From positions 1-64,000 of the forward strand of contig CANPUZ010000059.1 in the NCBI GenBank assembly GCA_947579665.1: a stretch of DNA of 64,000 nucleotides, read 5' to 3'. Source of the DNA: Sympetrum striolatum (lineage: Eukaryota; Arthropoda; Insecta; Odonata; Libellulidae). Positions 24,601 through 37,133 of the stretch are shown in pieces. Each line of letters starts with the position of its first letter. Within the stretch, counting starts at the first letter, position 1. The notes below the pieces were generated by a model. That model was given only the letters and a program-made list of their open reading frames with translations. It had not been told where the DNA came from and made no database searches. Made by a program: the position numbers and the translations under genes.

Positions 24601-25179
24601 ATATATAAATTACCGAAAAAAGGGTCGAAAGCGGATAATTTTATCGAAATTTGTATTTTTTCCTCTATTTACTCGTTTTTTTCCTCATTTCATGACGAAA
24701 TTACCGAAAAAAGGGTTGAAAATGGATAATTTTAGCGAAATTTCAATTTTTTTCCTCCATTTGCTCGTTTTTTTTCTTCAATTTATGACGAAATTACCGT
24801 AAAAAGGGACGAAAACGGAGAATTTTAGCGAAATTTTTATTTTTTTCCTCAATTTACTCGTTTTTCTTCATCATTTTATCACGAAATTACCGAAAAAAGG
24901 GACGAAAACGGATAATTTTAACGAAATTTCTATTTTTTTCCTGTATTTACTCGATTTTTTCCACATTTTATGACGAAATTACCAAATAAAGGGACGAAAA
25001 AACGGATAATTTTTGCGAAATTTTTATATTTTTCCTCTATTTACTATTTTTTCTTCATCATTTTATCAGGAAATTAACGAAAAATTGGACGAAAACGGAT
25101 AATTTTAGCGATATTTTTAATTTTTTCCTCTATTTACTCGATTTTTTTCTTAATTTTATGACGAAATTACCGAAAAAAG
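18691..25179 (+). repeat. Mixed satellite segment without regular HOR
   Basis: It contains a B-type block (about 18.9-19.5 kb) and diverged pieces of the long C unit. Pieces recognisable by CCGGAAAAAGGG and TCTATATGCTCG monomers lie near 20.23, 23.1 and 23.83 kb. The order of variants resembles later blocks but with insertions and deletions of monomers. Apart from the 736-bp tandem annotated separately, I see no regular period above the monomer. Confidence 0.7.
22990..24305 (+). repeat. 736-bp tandem duplication (8 monomers)
   Basis: The first unit (22990-23725) and the second (23726-24305, incomplete) match at an offset of 736 bp, for example the starts of the CCGGAAAAAGGG monomers at 23128 and 23864. 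Differences are few base changes and T-run lengths. The second copy continues to the AATGATGAAAACAG monomer and then diverges. Confidence 0.8.
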
Positions 25180-25915
25180 GGACGAAAACGGATAATTTTA
25201 GCGAAATATTTATTTTTTTCCTCAATTTACTCGTTTTTCTTCTTCATTTTATCACGAAATTACCGAAAAAAGGGACGATAACGGATAATTTTAGCGAAAT
25301 TTCTATTTTTTCCTCAACTCGTTTTTTTTCCTCATTTAAGTCGAAATTACCGAATAAAGGGATGAAAACGGATATTTTAGCGAAATTTTTATTTTTTTCC
25401 TCAATTTACTCGTTTTTCTTCTTCATTTTATCACGAAATTACCGAAGACAGGGATGAAAACGGATAATTTTAGCGAAATTTTTATTTTTTTCCTCAATTT
25501 ACTCGTTTATTTTCCTCATTTTATAACAAAATTACCGAAAAAAGGGTCAAAAACGGATAATTTTAGCAAATTTTCTATTTTTTCCCCAATTTACTGGTTT
25601 TTTTTCCGCATTTTATCACGAAGTTACGGAAAAAAGGGACGAAAACGGATAATTTAAGCGAAATTTTTATTTTTCTCCTTCATTTGTTCTTTTTTTTTCA
25701 TCATTTTATTACGAAATTACCGAAAAAAGGGACGAAAACGGATAATTTTAGCGAAATTTCTATTTTTTCCTCTATTAACTCGTTTTTTTTCCTCATTTTA
25801 TATCGAAATTACCGAAAAAAGGGACGAAAACGGATAATTTTATCGAAATTTTTATTTTTTTCCTCTATTTAGTCGTTTTTTTTCCTCATTTTAAGACGAA
25901 ATTACCGAAAAAAGG
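25180..25915 (+). repeat. Block duplicated at 28350-29085 (offset 3170)
   Basis: Eight monomers match those 3170 bp downstream in order and nearly base for base, from the GCGAAATATTTATT monomer to the AAGACGAAATTACC monomer. The pair shows that an A-family copy was amplified together with the flanking monomers upstream of it. Confidence 0.8.
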
Positions 25916-27010
25916 GACGAAAATGAATAATTTTAGCGAAATTTCAATTTGTTTCCTCTATTTACTCGTTTTTTTTTCCTCATTTTATGACGAAATTACC
26001 GAAAAAAGGGACGATAACGGATAATTTTAGCGAAATTTGTATTTTTGTCCTCTATTTACTCGATTTTTTTCCTCATTTTACGACGAAACAACCGAAAAAA
26101 GGGACGAAAATGGATAATTTGAGCGAAATTTTTATTTTTTCCTCAATTTACTCGTTTTTTTTTCTTCATTTTATGACGAGATTACTGAAAAAAGGAACGA
26201 AAACGGATAATTTTAGCGAAATTTCTATTTTTTTCTCTATTTATTCGATTTTCCTCTATTTACTCGTTTTTTTTCCTCATTTTATGACGAAATTACCGAA
26301 AAAAGGGACGAAAACGGATAATTTTAGCGAAATTTCTATATTTTCCTCAATTTGCTCGTTTTTTTTCCTCATTTTATGACGAAATTACCGATAAAATGGA
26401 TGAAAACGGATAATTTTAGCGAAATTTTAATTTTTTTCCTCTATTTACTCGATATTTTTCCTCATTTTATGACCTAATTACCGAAAAAAGGGATGAAAAC
26501 GGATAATTTTTGCGAAATTTCTATTTTTTCCTCTATTTACCCGTTTTTTTCCACATTTTATGGCGAAATTACCGAAAAAAGGGACGAAAATGGATAATTT
26601 TAGCGAAATTTTTATTTTTTCCTCAATTTACTCGTTTTTTTTCCTCATTTTATGACGAAATTACCAAAAAAAGGAACGAAAACGGATAATTTTAGCGAAA
26701 TTTCTATTTTTTTCTCTATTTATTCGATTTTCCTCTATTTACTCGTTTTTTTTCCTCATTTTATGACGAAATTACAGATAAAATGGACGAAAAGGGATAA
26801 TTTTAGCGAAATTTTTATTTTTTTCCTCAATTTACTCGTTTTTCTTCATCATTTTATCACGAAATTACCAAAAAAAGGGACGACAACGGATAATTTTAAC
26901 GAAATTTCTATTTTTTTCCTTTATTTACTCGATTTTTTTTCCACATTTTATGTCGAAATTACCGAATAAAGGGACAAAAACGGATAATTTTAGCGAAATT
27001 TCTATATTTT
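25528..27010 (+). repeat. HOR family A copy (about 16 monomers)
   Basis: This copy follows the A unit at an offset of about 4596 bp from 30124. It begins with the AGCAAATTTTCT / CCCCAATTTACTGG monomer and includes both oversize monomers. It departs from the A order near 27000, where a CTATATTTTCCTCAATTTGC monomer follows instead of the expected one. Confidence 0.75.
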
Positions 27011-27289
27011 CCTCAATTTGCTCGTTTTTTTTCCTCATTTTATGACGAAATTACCGATAAAATGGATGAAAACGGATAATTTTAGCGAAATTTTAATTTT
27101 TTTCCTCTATTTACTCGATATTTTTCCTCATTTAATGAAGTAATTACCGAAAAAAGGGATGAAAACGGATAATTTTAGTGAAATTTCAATTTTTTTCTCT
27201 ATTTACTCGTTTTTTTCCTACTTTTATGGCGAAATTACCGAAAAAAGGGACGAAAACGGATAATTTTAGCGAAATTTCTATTATTTCCT

Positions 27290-28810
27290 CAATTTACTCG
27301 TTTTCTTCATCATTTTATCACGAAATTACCGAAAAAAGGGACGAAAACGGATAATTTTAGCGATATTTTTAATTTTTTCCTCTATTTACTCGATTTTTTT
27401 CTTCATTTTATGACGAAATTACCGAAAAAAGGAACGAAAACGGATAATTTTAGCGAAACTTCTCTTTTTTACTCTATTTACTCGTTTTTCTTCCTCATTT
27501 TATCACGAAATTACCGAAAAAAAGGATGAAAACGGATAATTTTATCGAAATTACTATTTTTTTCCTCTATTTGCTCGTTTTTTTTCTTCATTTTATCACG
27601 AAATTACCGAAAAAAGGGACGAAATCGGATAATTTTAGCGAAATTTCTATTTTTTCCTCTATTTACCCGTTTTTTCCTCATTTTATGACTAAATTACCGA
27701 AAAAAGGGCCGAAAACGGATAATTTTAGCGAAATTTCTATATTTTCCTTTATTTACTCCATTTTTTCTCATTTTATGACGAAATTACCGAAAAAAGGGTC
27801 GATATCGGATAATTTTAGCGAAATTTCTATTTTTTCCTCTATTTACTCGTCCTTTTTCCTCATTTTATGACGAAATAACCGAAAAAATGGCCGAAAACGG
27901 ATAATTTTCGAGAAATTTCTATTTTTCCTCTATTTACTCGTTTGTTTTCCTCATTATATGACGAAATTACAGAAAAAAGGGCCGAAAACGGATAATTTTA
28001 GCGAAATTTTTATTTTTTTTCCTCTATTTACTCGTTTTTTTTCCTCATATTATGACGATTTTACCAAAAAAAGGGACGAAAACGGATAATTTTAGCGAAA
28101 TTTCTATTTTTTCCTCTATTAACTCGTTTTTTTCCTTATCTTATGACGAAATTACCGAAAAAAGGGACGAAAACGGATAATTTTAGCGAAATTTCTATTT
28201 TTTCCTTCATTTGCTCGTTTTTTTTCCTCATTTTATGAAGAAATTACCGAAAAAAGGGACGAAAAAGGATAATTTTTGGGAAATTTTTATTTTTCTTCCT
28301 CAATTTACTCTTTTTTTTTCCTCATGTTATGTCGAAACTACAGAAAAAGGGACGAAAACGGATAATTTTAGCGAAATATTTATTTTTTTCCTCAATTTAC
28401 TCGTTTTTCTTCATCATTTTATCACGAAATTACCGAAAAAAGGGACGATAACGGATAATTTTAGCGAAATTTCTATTTATTCCTCAACTCGTTTTTTTTC
28501 CTCATTTAAGTCGAAATTACCGAATAAAGGGATGAAATTGGATATTTTAGCGAAATTTTTATTTTTTTCCTCAATTTACTCGTTTTTCTTCTTCATTTTA
28601 TCACGAAATTACCGAAGACAGGGATGAAAACGGATAATTTTAGCGAAATTTTTATTTTTTTCCTCAATTTACTCGTTTATTTTCCTCATTTTATAACAAA
28701 ATTACCGAAAAAAGGGTCAAAAACGGATAATTTTAGCAAATTTTCTATTTTTTCCCCAATTTACTGGTTTTTTTTCCGCATTTTATCACGAAGTTACGGA
28801 AAAAAGGGAC
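27290..28810 (+). repeat. B-type block, duplicated at 35579-37099 (offset 8289)
   Basis: Monomer order and base changes agree with the downstream copy for about 1.5 kb. Landmarks are the GCGATATTTTTAATT monomer, GAAACTTCTC, GGGTCGATATCGG, ATTTTCGAGAAATTTC, and ATGACGATTTTACC. Related copies occur near 18.9, 40.7, 44.85 and 57.0 kb. Confidence 0.75.
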
Positions 28811-29085
28811 GAAAACGGATAATTTAAGCGAAATTTTTATTTTTCTCCTTCATTTGTTCTTTTTTTTTCATCATTTTATTACGAAATTACCGAAAAAAGG
28901 GACGAAAACGGATAATTTTAGCGAAATTTCTATTTTTTCCTCTATTAACTCGTTTTTTTTCCTCATTTTATATCGAAATTACCGAAAAAAGGGACGAAAA
29001 CGGATAATTTTATCGAAATTTTTATTTTTTTCCTCTATTTAGTCGTTTTTTTTCCTCATTTTAAGACGAAATTACCGAAAAAAGG
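28350..29085 (+). repeat. Block duplicate of 25180-25915
   Basis: This is the second copy of the 3170-bp-offset pair. It leads directly into the shortened A copy that ends at 30123. The match stops at about 29085, where this copy lacks one monomer. Confidence 0.8.
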
Positions 29086-30123
29086 GTCGATAACGGATAA
29101 TTTTAGCGAAATTTGTATTTTTGTCCTCTATTTACCCGATTTTTTTCCTCATTTTACGACGAAATAACCGAAAAAAGGGACGAAAATGGATAATTTGAGC
29201 GAAATTTTTATTTTTTCCTCAATTTACTCGTTTTTTTTTCTTCATTTTATGACGAGATTACTGAAAAAAGGAACGAAAACGGATAATTTTAGCGAAATTT
29301 CTATATTTTTCTCTATTTATTCGATTTTCCTCTATTTACTCGTTTTTTTTCCTCATCTTATGACGAAATTACCGAAAAAAGGGACGAAAACGGATAATTT
29401 TAGCGAAATTTCTATATTTTCCTCAATTTGCTCGTTTTTTTTCCTCATTTTATGACGAAATTACCGATAAAATGGATGAAAACGGATAATTTTAGCGAAA
29501 TTTTAATTTTTTTCCTCTATTTACTCGATATTTTTCCTCATTTTATGGCGAAATTACCAAAAAAAGGGACGAAAATGGATAATTTTAGCGAAATTTTTAT
29601 TTTTTCCTCAATTTACTCGTTTTTTTTCCTCATTTTATGACGAAATTACCAAAAAAAGGAACGAAAACGGATAATTTTAGCGAAATTTCTATTTTTTTCT
29701 CTATTTATTCGATTTTCCTCTATTTACTCGTTTTTTTTCCTCATTTTATGACGAAATTACAGATAAAATGGACGAAAAGGGATAATTTTAGCGAAATTTT
29801 TATTTTTTTCCTCAATTTACTCGTTTTTCTTCATCATTTTATCACGAAATTACCAAAAAAAGGGACGACAACGGATAATTTTAACGAAATTTCTATTTTT
29901 TTCCTTTATTTACTCGATTTTTTTTCCACATTTTATGTCGAAATTACCGAATAAAGGGACAAAAACGGATAATTTTAGCGAAATTTAAATTTTTTTCCTC
30001 TATTTACTCGATATTTTTCCTCATTTTATGAAGTAATTACCGAAAAAAGTGATGAAAATGGATAATTTTAGTGAAATTTCAATTTTTTTCTCTATTTACT
30101 CGTTTTTTTCCTACTTTTATGGC
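28725..30123 (+). repeat. HOR family A, 15-monomer variant
   Basis: This copy matches the following A unit at an offset of 1426 bp instead of 1614. The shortfall of 188 bp is two monomers, one lost between about 29.04 and 29.19 kb and one between 29.45 and 29.65 kb. Otherwise the variant order is that of the A unit. Confidence 0.8.
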
Positions 30124-31737
30124 GAAATTACCGAAAAAAGGGACGAAAACGGATAATTTTAGCAAATTTTCTATTTTTTCCCCAATTTACTGGTTTTTTT
30201 TCCGCATTTTATCACGAAGTTACGGAAAAAAGGGACGAAAACGGATAATTTAAGCGAAATTTTTATTTTTCTCCTTCATTTGTTCTTTTTTTTTCATCAT
30301 TTTATTACGAAATTACCGAAAAAAGGGACGAAAACGGATAATTTTAGCGAAATTTCTATTTTTTCCTCTATTAACTCGTTTTTTTTCCTCATTTTATATC
30401 GAAATTACCGAAAAAAGGGACGAAAACGGATAATTTTATCGAAATTTTTATTTTTTTCCTCTATTTAGTCGTTTTTTTTCCTCATTTTAAGACGAAATTA
30501 CCGAAAAAAGGGACGAAAATGGATAATTTTAGCGAAATTTCAATTTTTTTCCTCTATTTACTCGTTTTTTTTCCTCATTTTATGACGAAATTACCGAAAA
30601 AAGGGACGATAACGGATAATTTTAGCGAAATTTGTATTTTTGTCCTCTATTTACTCGATTTTTTTCCTCATTTTACGACGAAATAACCGAAAAAAGGGAC
30701 GAAAATGGATAATTTGAGCGAAATTTTTATTTTTTCCTCAATTTACTCGTTTTTTTTTCTTCATTTTATGACGAGATTACTGAAAAAAGGAACGAAAACG
30801 GATAATTTTAGCGAAATTTCTATATTTTTCTCTATTTATTCGATTTTCCTCTATTTACTCGTTTTTTTTCCTCATTTTATGACGAAATTACCGAAAAAAG
30901 GGACGAAAACGGATAATTTTAGCGAAATTTCTATATTTTCCTCAATTTGCTCGTTTTTTTTTCCTCATTTTATGACGAAATTACCGATAAAATGGATGAA
31001 AACGGATAATTTTAGCGAAATTTTAATTTTTTTCCTCTATTTACTCGATATTTTTCCTCATTTTATGACGTAATTACCGAAAAAAGGGATGAAAACGGAT
31101 AATTTTTGCGAAATTTCTATTTTTTCCTCTATTTACCCGTTTTTTTTCCACATTTTATGGCGAAATTACCGAAAAAAGGGACGAAAATGGATAATTTTAG
31201 CGAAATTTTTATTTTTTCCTCAATTTACTCGTTTTTTTTCCTCATTTTATGACGAAATTACCAAAAAAAGGAACGAAAACGGATAATTTTAGCGAAATTT
31301 CTATTTTTTTCTCTATTTATTCGATTTTCCTCTATTTACTCGTTTTTTTTTTCCTCATTTTATGACGAAATTACAGATAAAATGGACGAAAAGGGATAAT
31401 TTTAGCGAAATTTTTATTTTTTTCCTCAATTTACTCGTTTTTCTTCATCATTTTATCACGAAATTACCAAAAAAAGGGACGACAACGGATAATTTTAACG
31501 AAATTTCTATTTTTTTCCTTTATTTACTCGATTTTTTTTCCACATTTTATGTCGAAATTACCGAATAAAGGGACAAAAACGGATAATTTTAGCGAAATTT
31601 AAATTTTTTTCCTCTATTTACTCGATATTTTTCCTCATTTTATGAAGTAATTACCGAAAAAAGTGATGAAAATGGATAATTTTAGTGAAATTTCAATTTT
31701 TTTCTCTATTTACTCGTTTTTTTCCTACTTTTATGGC
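30124..31737 (+). repeat. HOR family A, full 17-monomer unit
   Basis: Measured from one GAAATTA anchor to the next, the monomers are 92, 93, 92, 93, 93, 93, 93, 111, 93, 93, 92, 92, 113, 93, 94, 93 and 91 bp, a total of 1614. Monomers 8 and 13 are oversize because the CTCTATTTAYTCG segment is repeated after about 19-20 bp. Each monomer has its own diagnostic changes, so the phase is unambiguous. The next unit follows without a gap. Confidence 0.92.
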
Positions 31738-33348
31738 GAAATTACCGAAAAAAGGGACGAAAACGGATAATTTTAGCAAATTTTCTATTTTTTCCCCAAT
31801 TTACTGGTTTTTTTTCCGCATTTTATCACGAAGTTACGGAAAAAAGGGACGAAAACGGATAATTTAAGCGAAATTTTTATTTTTCTCCTTCATTTGTTCT
31901 TTTTTTTTCATCATTTTATTACGAAATTACCGAAAAAAGGGACGAAAACGGATAATTTTAGCGAAATTTCTATTTTTTCCTCTATTAACTCGTTTTTTTT
32001 CCTCATTTTATATCGAAATTACCGAAAAAAGGGACGAAAACGGATAATTTTATCGAAATTTTTATTTTTTTCCTCTATTTAGTCGTTTTTTTTCCTCATT
32101 TTAAGACGAAATTACCGAAAAAAGGGACGAAAATGGATAATTTTAGCGAAATTTCAATTTTTTTCCTCTATTTACTCGTTTTTTTTCCTCATTTTATGAC
32201 GAAATTACCGAAAAAAGGGACGATAACGGATAATTTTAGCGAAATTTGTATTTTTGTCCTCTATTTACTCGATTTTTTTCCTCATTTTACGACGAAATAA
32301 CCGAAAAAAGGGACGAAAATGGATAATTTGAGCGAAATTTTTATTTTTTCCTCAATTTACTCGTTTTTTTTTCTTCATTTTATGACGAGATTACTGAAAA
32401 AAGGAACGAAAACGGATAATTTTAGCGAAATTTCTATATTTTTCTCTATTTATTCGATTTTCCTCTATTTACTCGTTTTTTTTCCTCATTTTATGACGAA
32501 ATTACCGAAAAAAGGGACGAAAACGGATAATTTTAGCGAAATTTCTATATTTTCCTCAATTTGCTCGTTTTTTTTCCTCATTTTATGACGAAATTACCGA
32601 TAAAATGGATGAAAACGGATAATTTTAGCGAAATTTTAATTTTTTTCCTCTATTTACTCGATATTTTTCCTCATTTTATGACGTAATTACCGAAAAAAGG
32701 GATGAAAACGGATAATTTTTGCGAAATTTCTATTTTTTCCTCTATTTACCCGTTTTTTTCCACATTTTATGGCGAAATTACCGAAAAAAGGGACGAAAAT
32801 GGATAATTTTAGCGAAATTTTTATTTTTTCCTCAATTTACTCGTTTTTTTTCCTCATTTTATGACGAAATTACCAAAAAAAGGAACGAAAACGGATAATT
32901 TTAGCGAAATTTCTATTTTTTTCTCTATTTATTCGATTTTCCTCTATTTACTCGTTTTTTTTTCCTCATTTTATGACGAAATTACAGATAAAATGGACGA
33001 AAAGGGATAATTTTAGCGAAATTTTTATTTTTTTCCTCAATTTACTCGTTTTTCTTCATCATTTTATCACGAAATTACCAAAAAAAGGGACGACAACGGA
33101 TAATTTTAACGAAATTTCTATTTTTTTCCTTTATTTACTCGATTTTTTTTCCACATTTTATGTCGAAATTACCGAATAAAGGGACAAAAACGGATAATTT
33201 TAGCGAAATTTAAATTTTTTTCCTCTATTTACTCGATATTTTTCCTCATTTTATGAAGTAATTACCGAAAAAAGTGATGAAAATGGATAATTTTAGTGAA
33301 ATTTCAATTTTTTTCTCTATTTACTCGTTTTTTTCCTACTTTTATGGC
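31738..33348 (+). repeat. HOR family A, full unit (1611 bp)
   Basis: It has the same seventeen monomers as the preceding unit. In the stretches compared by eye the differences are T-run lengths only, for example eight versus nine Ts at the GCTCG monomer, which account for the 3-bp length difference. Confidence 0.92.
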
Positions 33349-34962
33349 GAAATTACCGAAAAAAGGGACGAAAACGGATAATTTTAGCAAATTTTCTATT
33401 TTTTCCCCAATTTACTGGTTTTTTTTCCGCATTTTATCACGAAGTTACGGAAAAAAGGGACGAAAACGGATAATTTAAGCGAAATTTTTATTTTTCTCCT
33501 TCATTTGTTCTTTTTTTTTCATCATTTTATTACGAAATTACCGAAAAAAGGGACGAAAACGGATAATTTTAGCGAAATTTCTATTTTTTCCTCTATTAAC
33601 TCGTTTTTTTTTCCTCATTTTATATCGAAATTACCGAAAAAAGGGACGAAAACGGATAATTTTATCGAAATTTTTATTTTTTTCCTCTATTTAGTCGTTT
33701 TTTTTCCTCATTTTAAGACGAAATTACCGAAAAAAGGGACGAAAATGGATAATTTTAGCGAAATTTCAATTTTTTTCCTCTATTTACTCGTTTTTTTTCC
33801 TCATTTTATGACGAAATTACCGAAAAAAGGGACGATAACGGATAATTTTAGCGAAATTTGTATTTTTGTCCTCTATTTACTCGATTTTTTTCCTCATTTT
33901 ACGACGAAATAACCGAAAAAAGGGACGAAAATGGATAATTTGAGCGAAATTTTTATTTTTTCCTCAATTTACTCGTTTTTTTTTCTTCATTTTATGACGA
34001 GATTACTGAAAAAAGGAACGAAAACGGATAATTTTAGCGAAATTTCTATATTTTTCTCTATTTATTCGATTTTCCTCTATTTACTCGTTTTTTTTCCTCA
34101 TTTTATGACGAAATTACCGAAAAAAGGGACGAAAACGGATAATTTTAGCGAAATTTCTATATTTTCCTCAATTTGCTCGTTTTTTTTCCTCATTTTATGA
34201 CGAAATTACCGATAAAATGGATGAAAACGGATAATTTTAGCGAAATTTTAATTTTTTTCCTCTATTTACTCGATATTTTTCCTCATTTTATGACGTAATT
34301 ACCGAAAAAAGGGATGAAAACGGATAATTTTTGCGAAATTTCTATTTTTTCCTCTATTTACCCGTTTTTTTTCCACATTTTATGGCGAAATTACCGAAAA
34401 AAGGGACGAAAATGGATAATTTTAGCGAAATTTTTATTTTTTCCTCAATTTACTCGTTTTTTTTCCTCATTTTATGACGAAATTACCAAAAAAAGGAACG
34501 AAAACGGATAATTTTAGCGAAATTTCTATTTTTTTCTCTATTTATTCGATTTTCCTCTATTTACTCGTTTTTTTTTTCCTCATTTTATGACGAAATTACA
34601 GATAAAATGGACGAAAAGGGATAATTTTAGCGAAATTTTTATTTTTTTCCTCAATTTACTCGTTTTTCTTCATCATTTTATCACGAAATTACCAAAAAAA
34701 GGGACGACAACGGATAATTTTAACGAAATTTCTATTTTTTTCCTTTATTTACTCGATTTTTTTTCCACATTTTATGTCGAAATTACCGAATAAAGGGACA
34801 AAAACGGATAATTTTAGCGAAATTTAAATTTTTTTCCTCTATTTACTCGATATTTTTCCTCATTTTATGAAGTAATTACCGAAAAAAGTGATGAAAATGG
34901 ATAATTTTAGTGAAATTTCAATTTTTTTCTCTATTTACTCGTTTTTTTCCTACTTTTATGGC
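33349..34962 (+). repeat. HOR family A, full unit (1614 bp)
   Basis: This is the third full tandem copy, again with the same monomer order and only T-run length changes noticed against its neighbours. It is followed by a fourth copy that is cut off after six monomers. Confidence 0.92.
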
Positions 34963-35507
34963 GAAATTACCGAAAAAAGGGACGAAAACGGATAATTTTA
35001 GCAAATTTTCTATTTTTTCCCCAATTTACTGGTTTTTTTTCCGCATTTTATCACGAAGTTACGGAAAAAAGGGACGAAAACGGATAATTTAAGCGAAATT
35101 TTTATTTTTCTCCTTCATTTGTTCTTTTTTTTTCATCATTTTATTACGAAATTACCGAAAAAAGGGACGAAAACGGATAATTTTAGCGAAATTTCTATTT
35201 TTTCCTCTATTAACTCGTTTTTTTTTCCTCATTTTATATCGAAATTACCGAAAAAAGGGACGAAAACGGATAATTTTATCGAAATTTTTATTTTTTTCCT
35301 CTATTTAGTCGTTTTTTTTCCTCATTTTAAGACGAAATTACCGAAAAAAGGGACGAAAATGGATAATTTTAGCGAAATTTCAATTTTTTTCCTCTATTTA
35401 CTCGTTTTTTTTCCTCATTTTATGACGAAATTACCGAAAAAAGGGACGATAACGGATAATTTTAGCGAAATTTGTATTTTTGTCCTCTATTTACTCGATT
35501 TTTTTCC
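34963..35507 (+). repeat. HOR family A, truncated after 6 monomers
   Basis: The unit starts as in the three preceding copies. In the T-run after CTCTATTTACTCGA it switches to the CCTACTTTTATGGCG segment that opens the B-type block, instead of CCTCATTTTACGACG. The A-B junction therefore lies inside a T-tract and keeps the monomer register. Confidence 0.8.
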
Positions 35508-37133
35508 TACTTTTATGGCGAAATTACCGAAAAAAGGGACGAAAACGGATAATTTTAGCGAAATTTCTATTATTTCCTCAATTTACTCGTTTTCTTCATC
35601 ATTTTATCACGAAATTACCGAAAAAAGGGACGAAAACGGATAATTTTAGCGATATTTTTAATTTTTTCCTCTATTTACTCGATTTTTTTCTTCATTTTAT
35701 GACGAAATTACCGAAAAAAGGAACGAAAACGGATAATTTTAGCGAAACTTCTCTTTTTTACTCTATTTACTCGTTTTTCTTCCTCATTTTATCACGAAAT
35801 TACCGAAAAAAGGGACGAAAACGGATAATTTTATCGAAATTACTATTTTTTTCCTCTATTTGCTCGTTTTTTTTCTTCATTTTATCACGAAATCACCGAA
35901 AAAAGGGACGAAATCGGATAATTTTAGCGAAATTTCTATTTTTTCCTCTATTTACCCGTTTTTTCCTCATTTTGTGACTAAATTACCGAAAAAAGGGCCG
36001 AAAACGGATAATTTTAGCGAAATTTCTATATTTTCCTTTATTTACTCCATTTTTTCTCATTTTATGACGAAATTACCGAAAAAAGGGTCGATATCGGATA
36101 ATTTTAGCGAAATTTCTATTTTTTCCTCTATTTACTCGTCCTTTTTCCTCATTTTATGACGAAATAACCGAAAAAATGGCCAAAAACGGATAATTTTCGA
36201 GAAATTTCTATTTTTCCTCTATTTACTCGTTTGTTTTCCTCATTATATGACGAAATTACAGAAAAAAGGGCCGAAAACGGATAATTTTAGCGAAATTTTT
36301 ATTTTTTTTCCTCTATTTACTCGTTTTTTTTCCTCATATTATGACGATTTTACCAAAAAAAGGGACGAAAACGGATAATTTTAGCGAAATTTCTATTTTT
36401 TCCTCTATTAACTCGTTTTTTCCTTATCTTATGACGAAATTACCGAAAAAAGGGACGAAAACGGATAATTTTAGCGAAATTTCTATTTTTTCCTTCATTT
36501 GCTCGTTTTTTTTCCTCATTTTATGAAGAAATTACCGAAAAAAGGGACGAAAAAGGATAATTTTTGGGAAATTTTTATTTTTCTTCCTCAATTTACTCGT
36601 TTTTTTTCCTCATTTTATGTCGAAATTACCGAAAAAAGGGACGAAAACGGATAATTTTAGCGAAATATTTATTTTTTTCCTCAATTTACTCGTTTTTCTT
36701 CATCATTTTATCACGAAATTACCGAAAAAAGGGACGATAACGGATAATTTTAGCGAAATTTCTATTTTTTCCTCAACTCGTTTTTTTTCCTCATTTAAGT
36801 CGAAATTACCAAATAAAGGGATGGAAACGGATATTTTAGCGAAATTTTTATTTTTTTCCTCAATTTACTCGTTTTTCTTCTTCATTTTATCACGAAATTA
36901 CCGAAGACAGGGATGAAAACGGATAATTTTAGCGAAATTTTTATTTTTTTCCTCAATTTACTCGTTTATTTTCCTCATTTTATAACAAAATTACCGAAAA
37001 AAGGGTCAAAAACGGATAATTTTAGCAAATTTTCTATTTTTTCCCCAATTTACTGGTTTTTTTTCCGCATTTTATCACGAAGTTACGGAAGAAAGGGACG
37101 AAAACGGATAATTTTAGCGAAATTTCTATTTTT
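35508..37133 (+). repeat. B-type block after truncated A copy
   Basis: It carries the B landmarks in order: GCGATATTTTTAATT near 35650, GAAACTTCTC near 35746, GGGTCGATATCGG near 36085, ATTTTCGAGAAATTTC near 36192 and ATGACGATTTTACC near 36341. Parts of it are repeated just downstream at intervals of 1010 and 733 bp (36341, 37351, 38084), which is 11 and 8 monomers. Confidence 0.75.

Larger units (their letters stand above)
34040..37133 (+). repeat. Large duplication, source-like copy (offset 5097)
   Basis: About 3.1 kb spanning the end of an A unit, the truncated A copy and a B block recur at 39137-42230 with an offset of 5097 bp (for example 34910 and 40007, 36341 and 41438, 36913 and 42010). 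The two copies part at about 37134, where this one continues with CTCTATTTACTCGTCC and the other with CCTCAACTCG. Confidence 0.8.
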
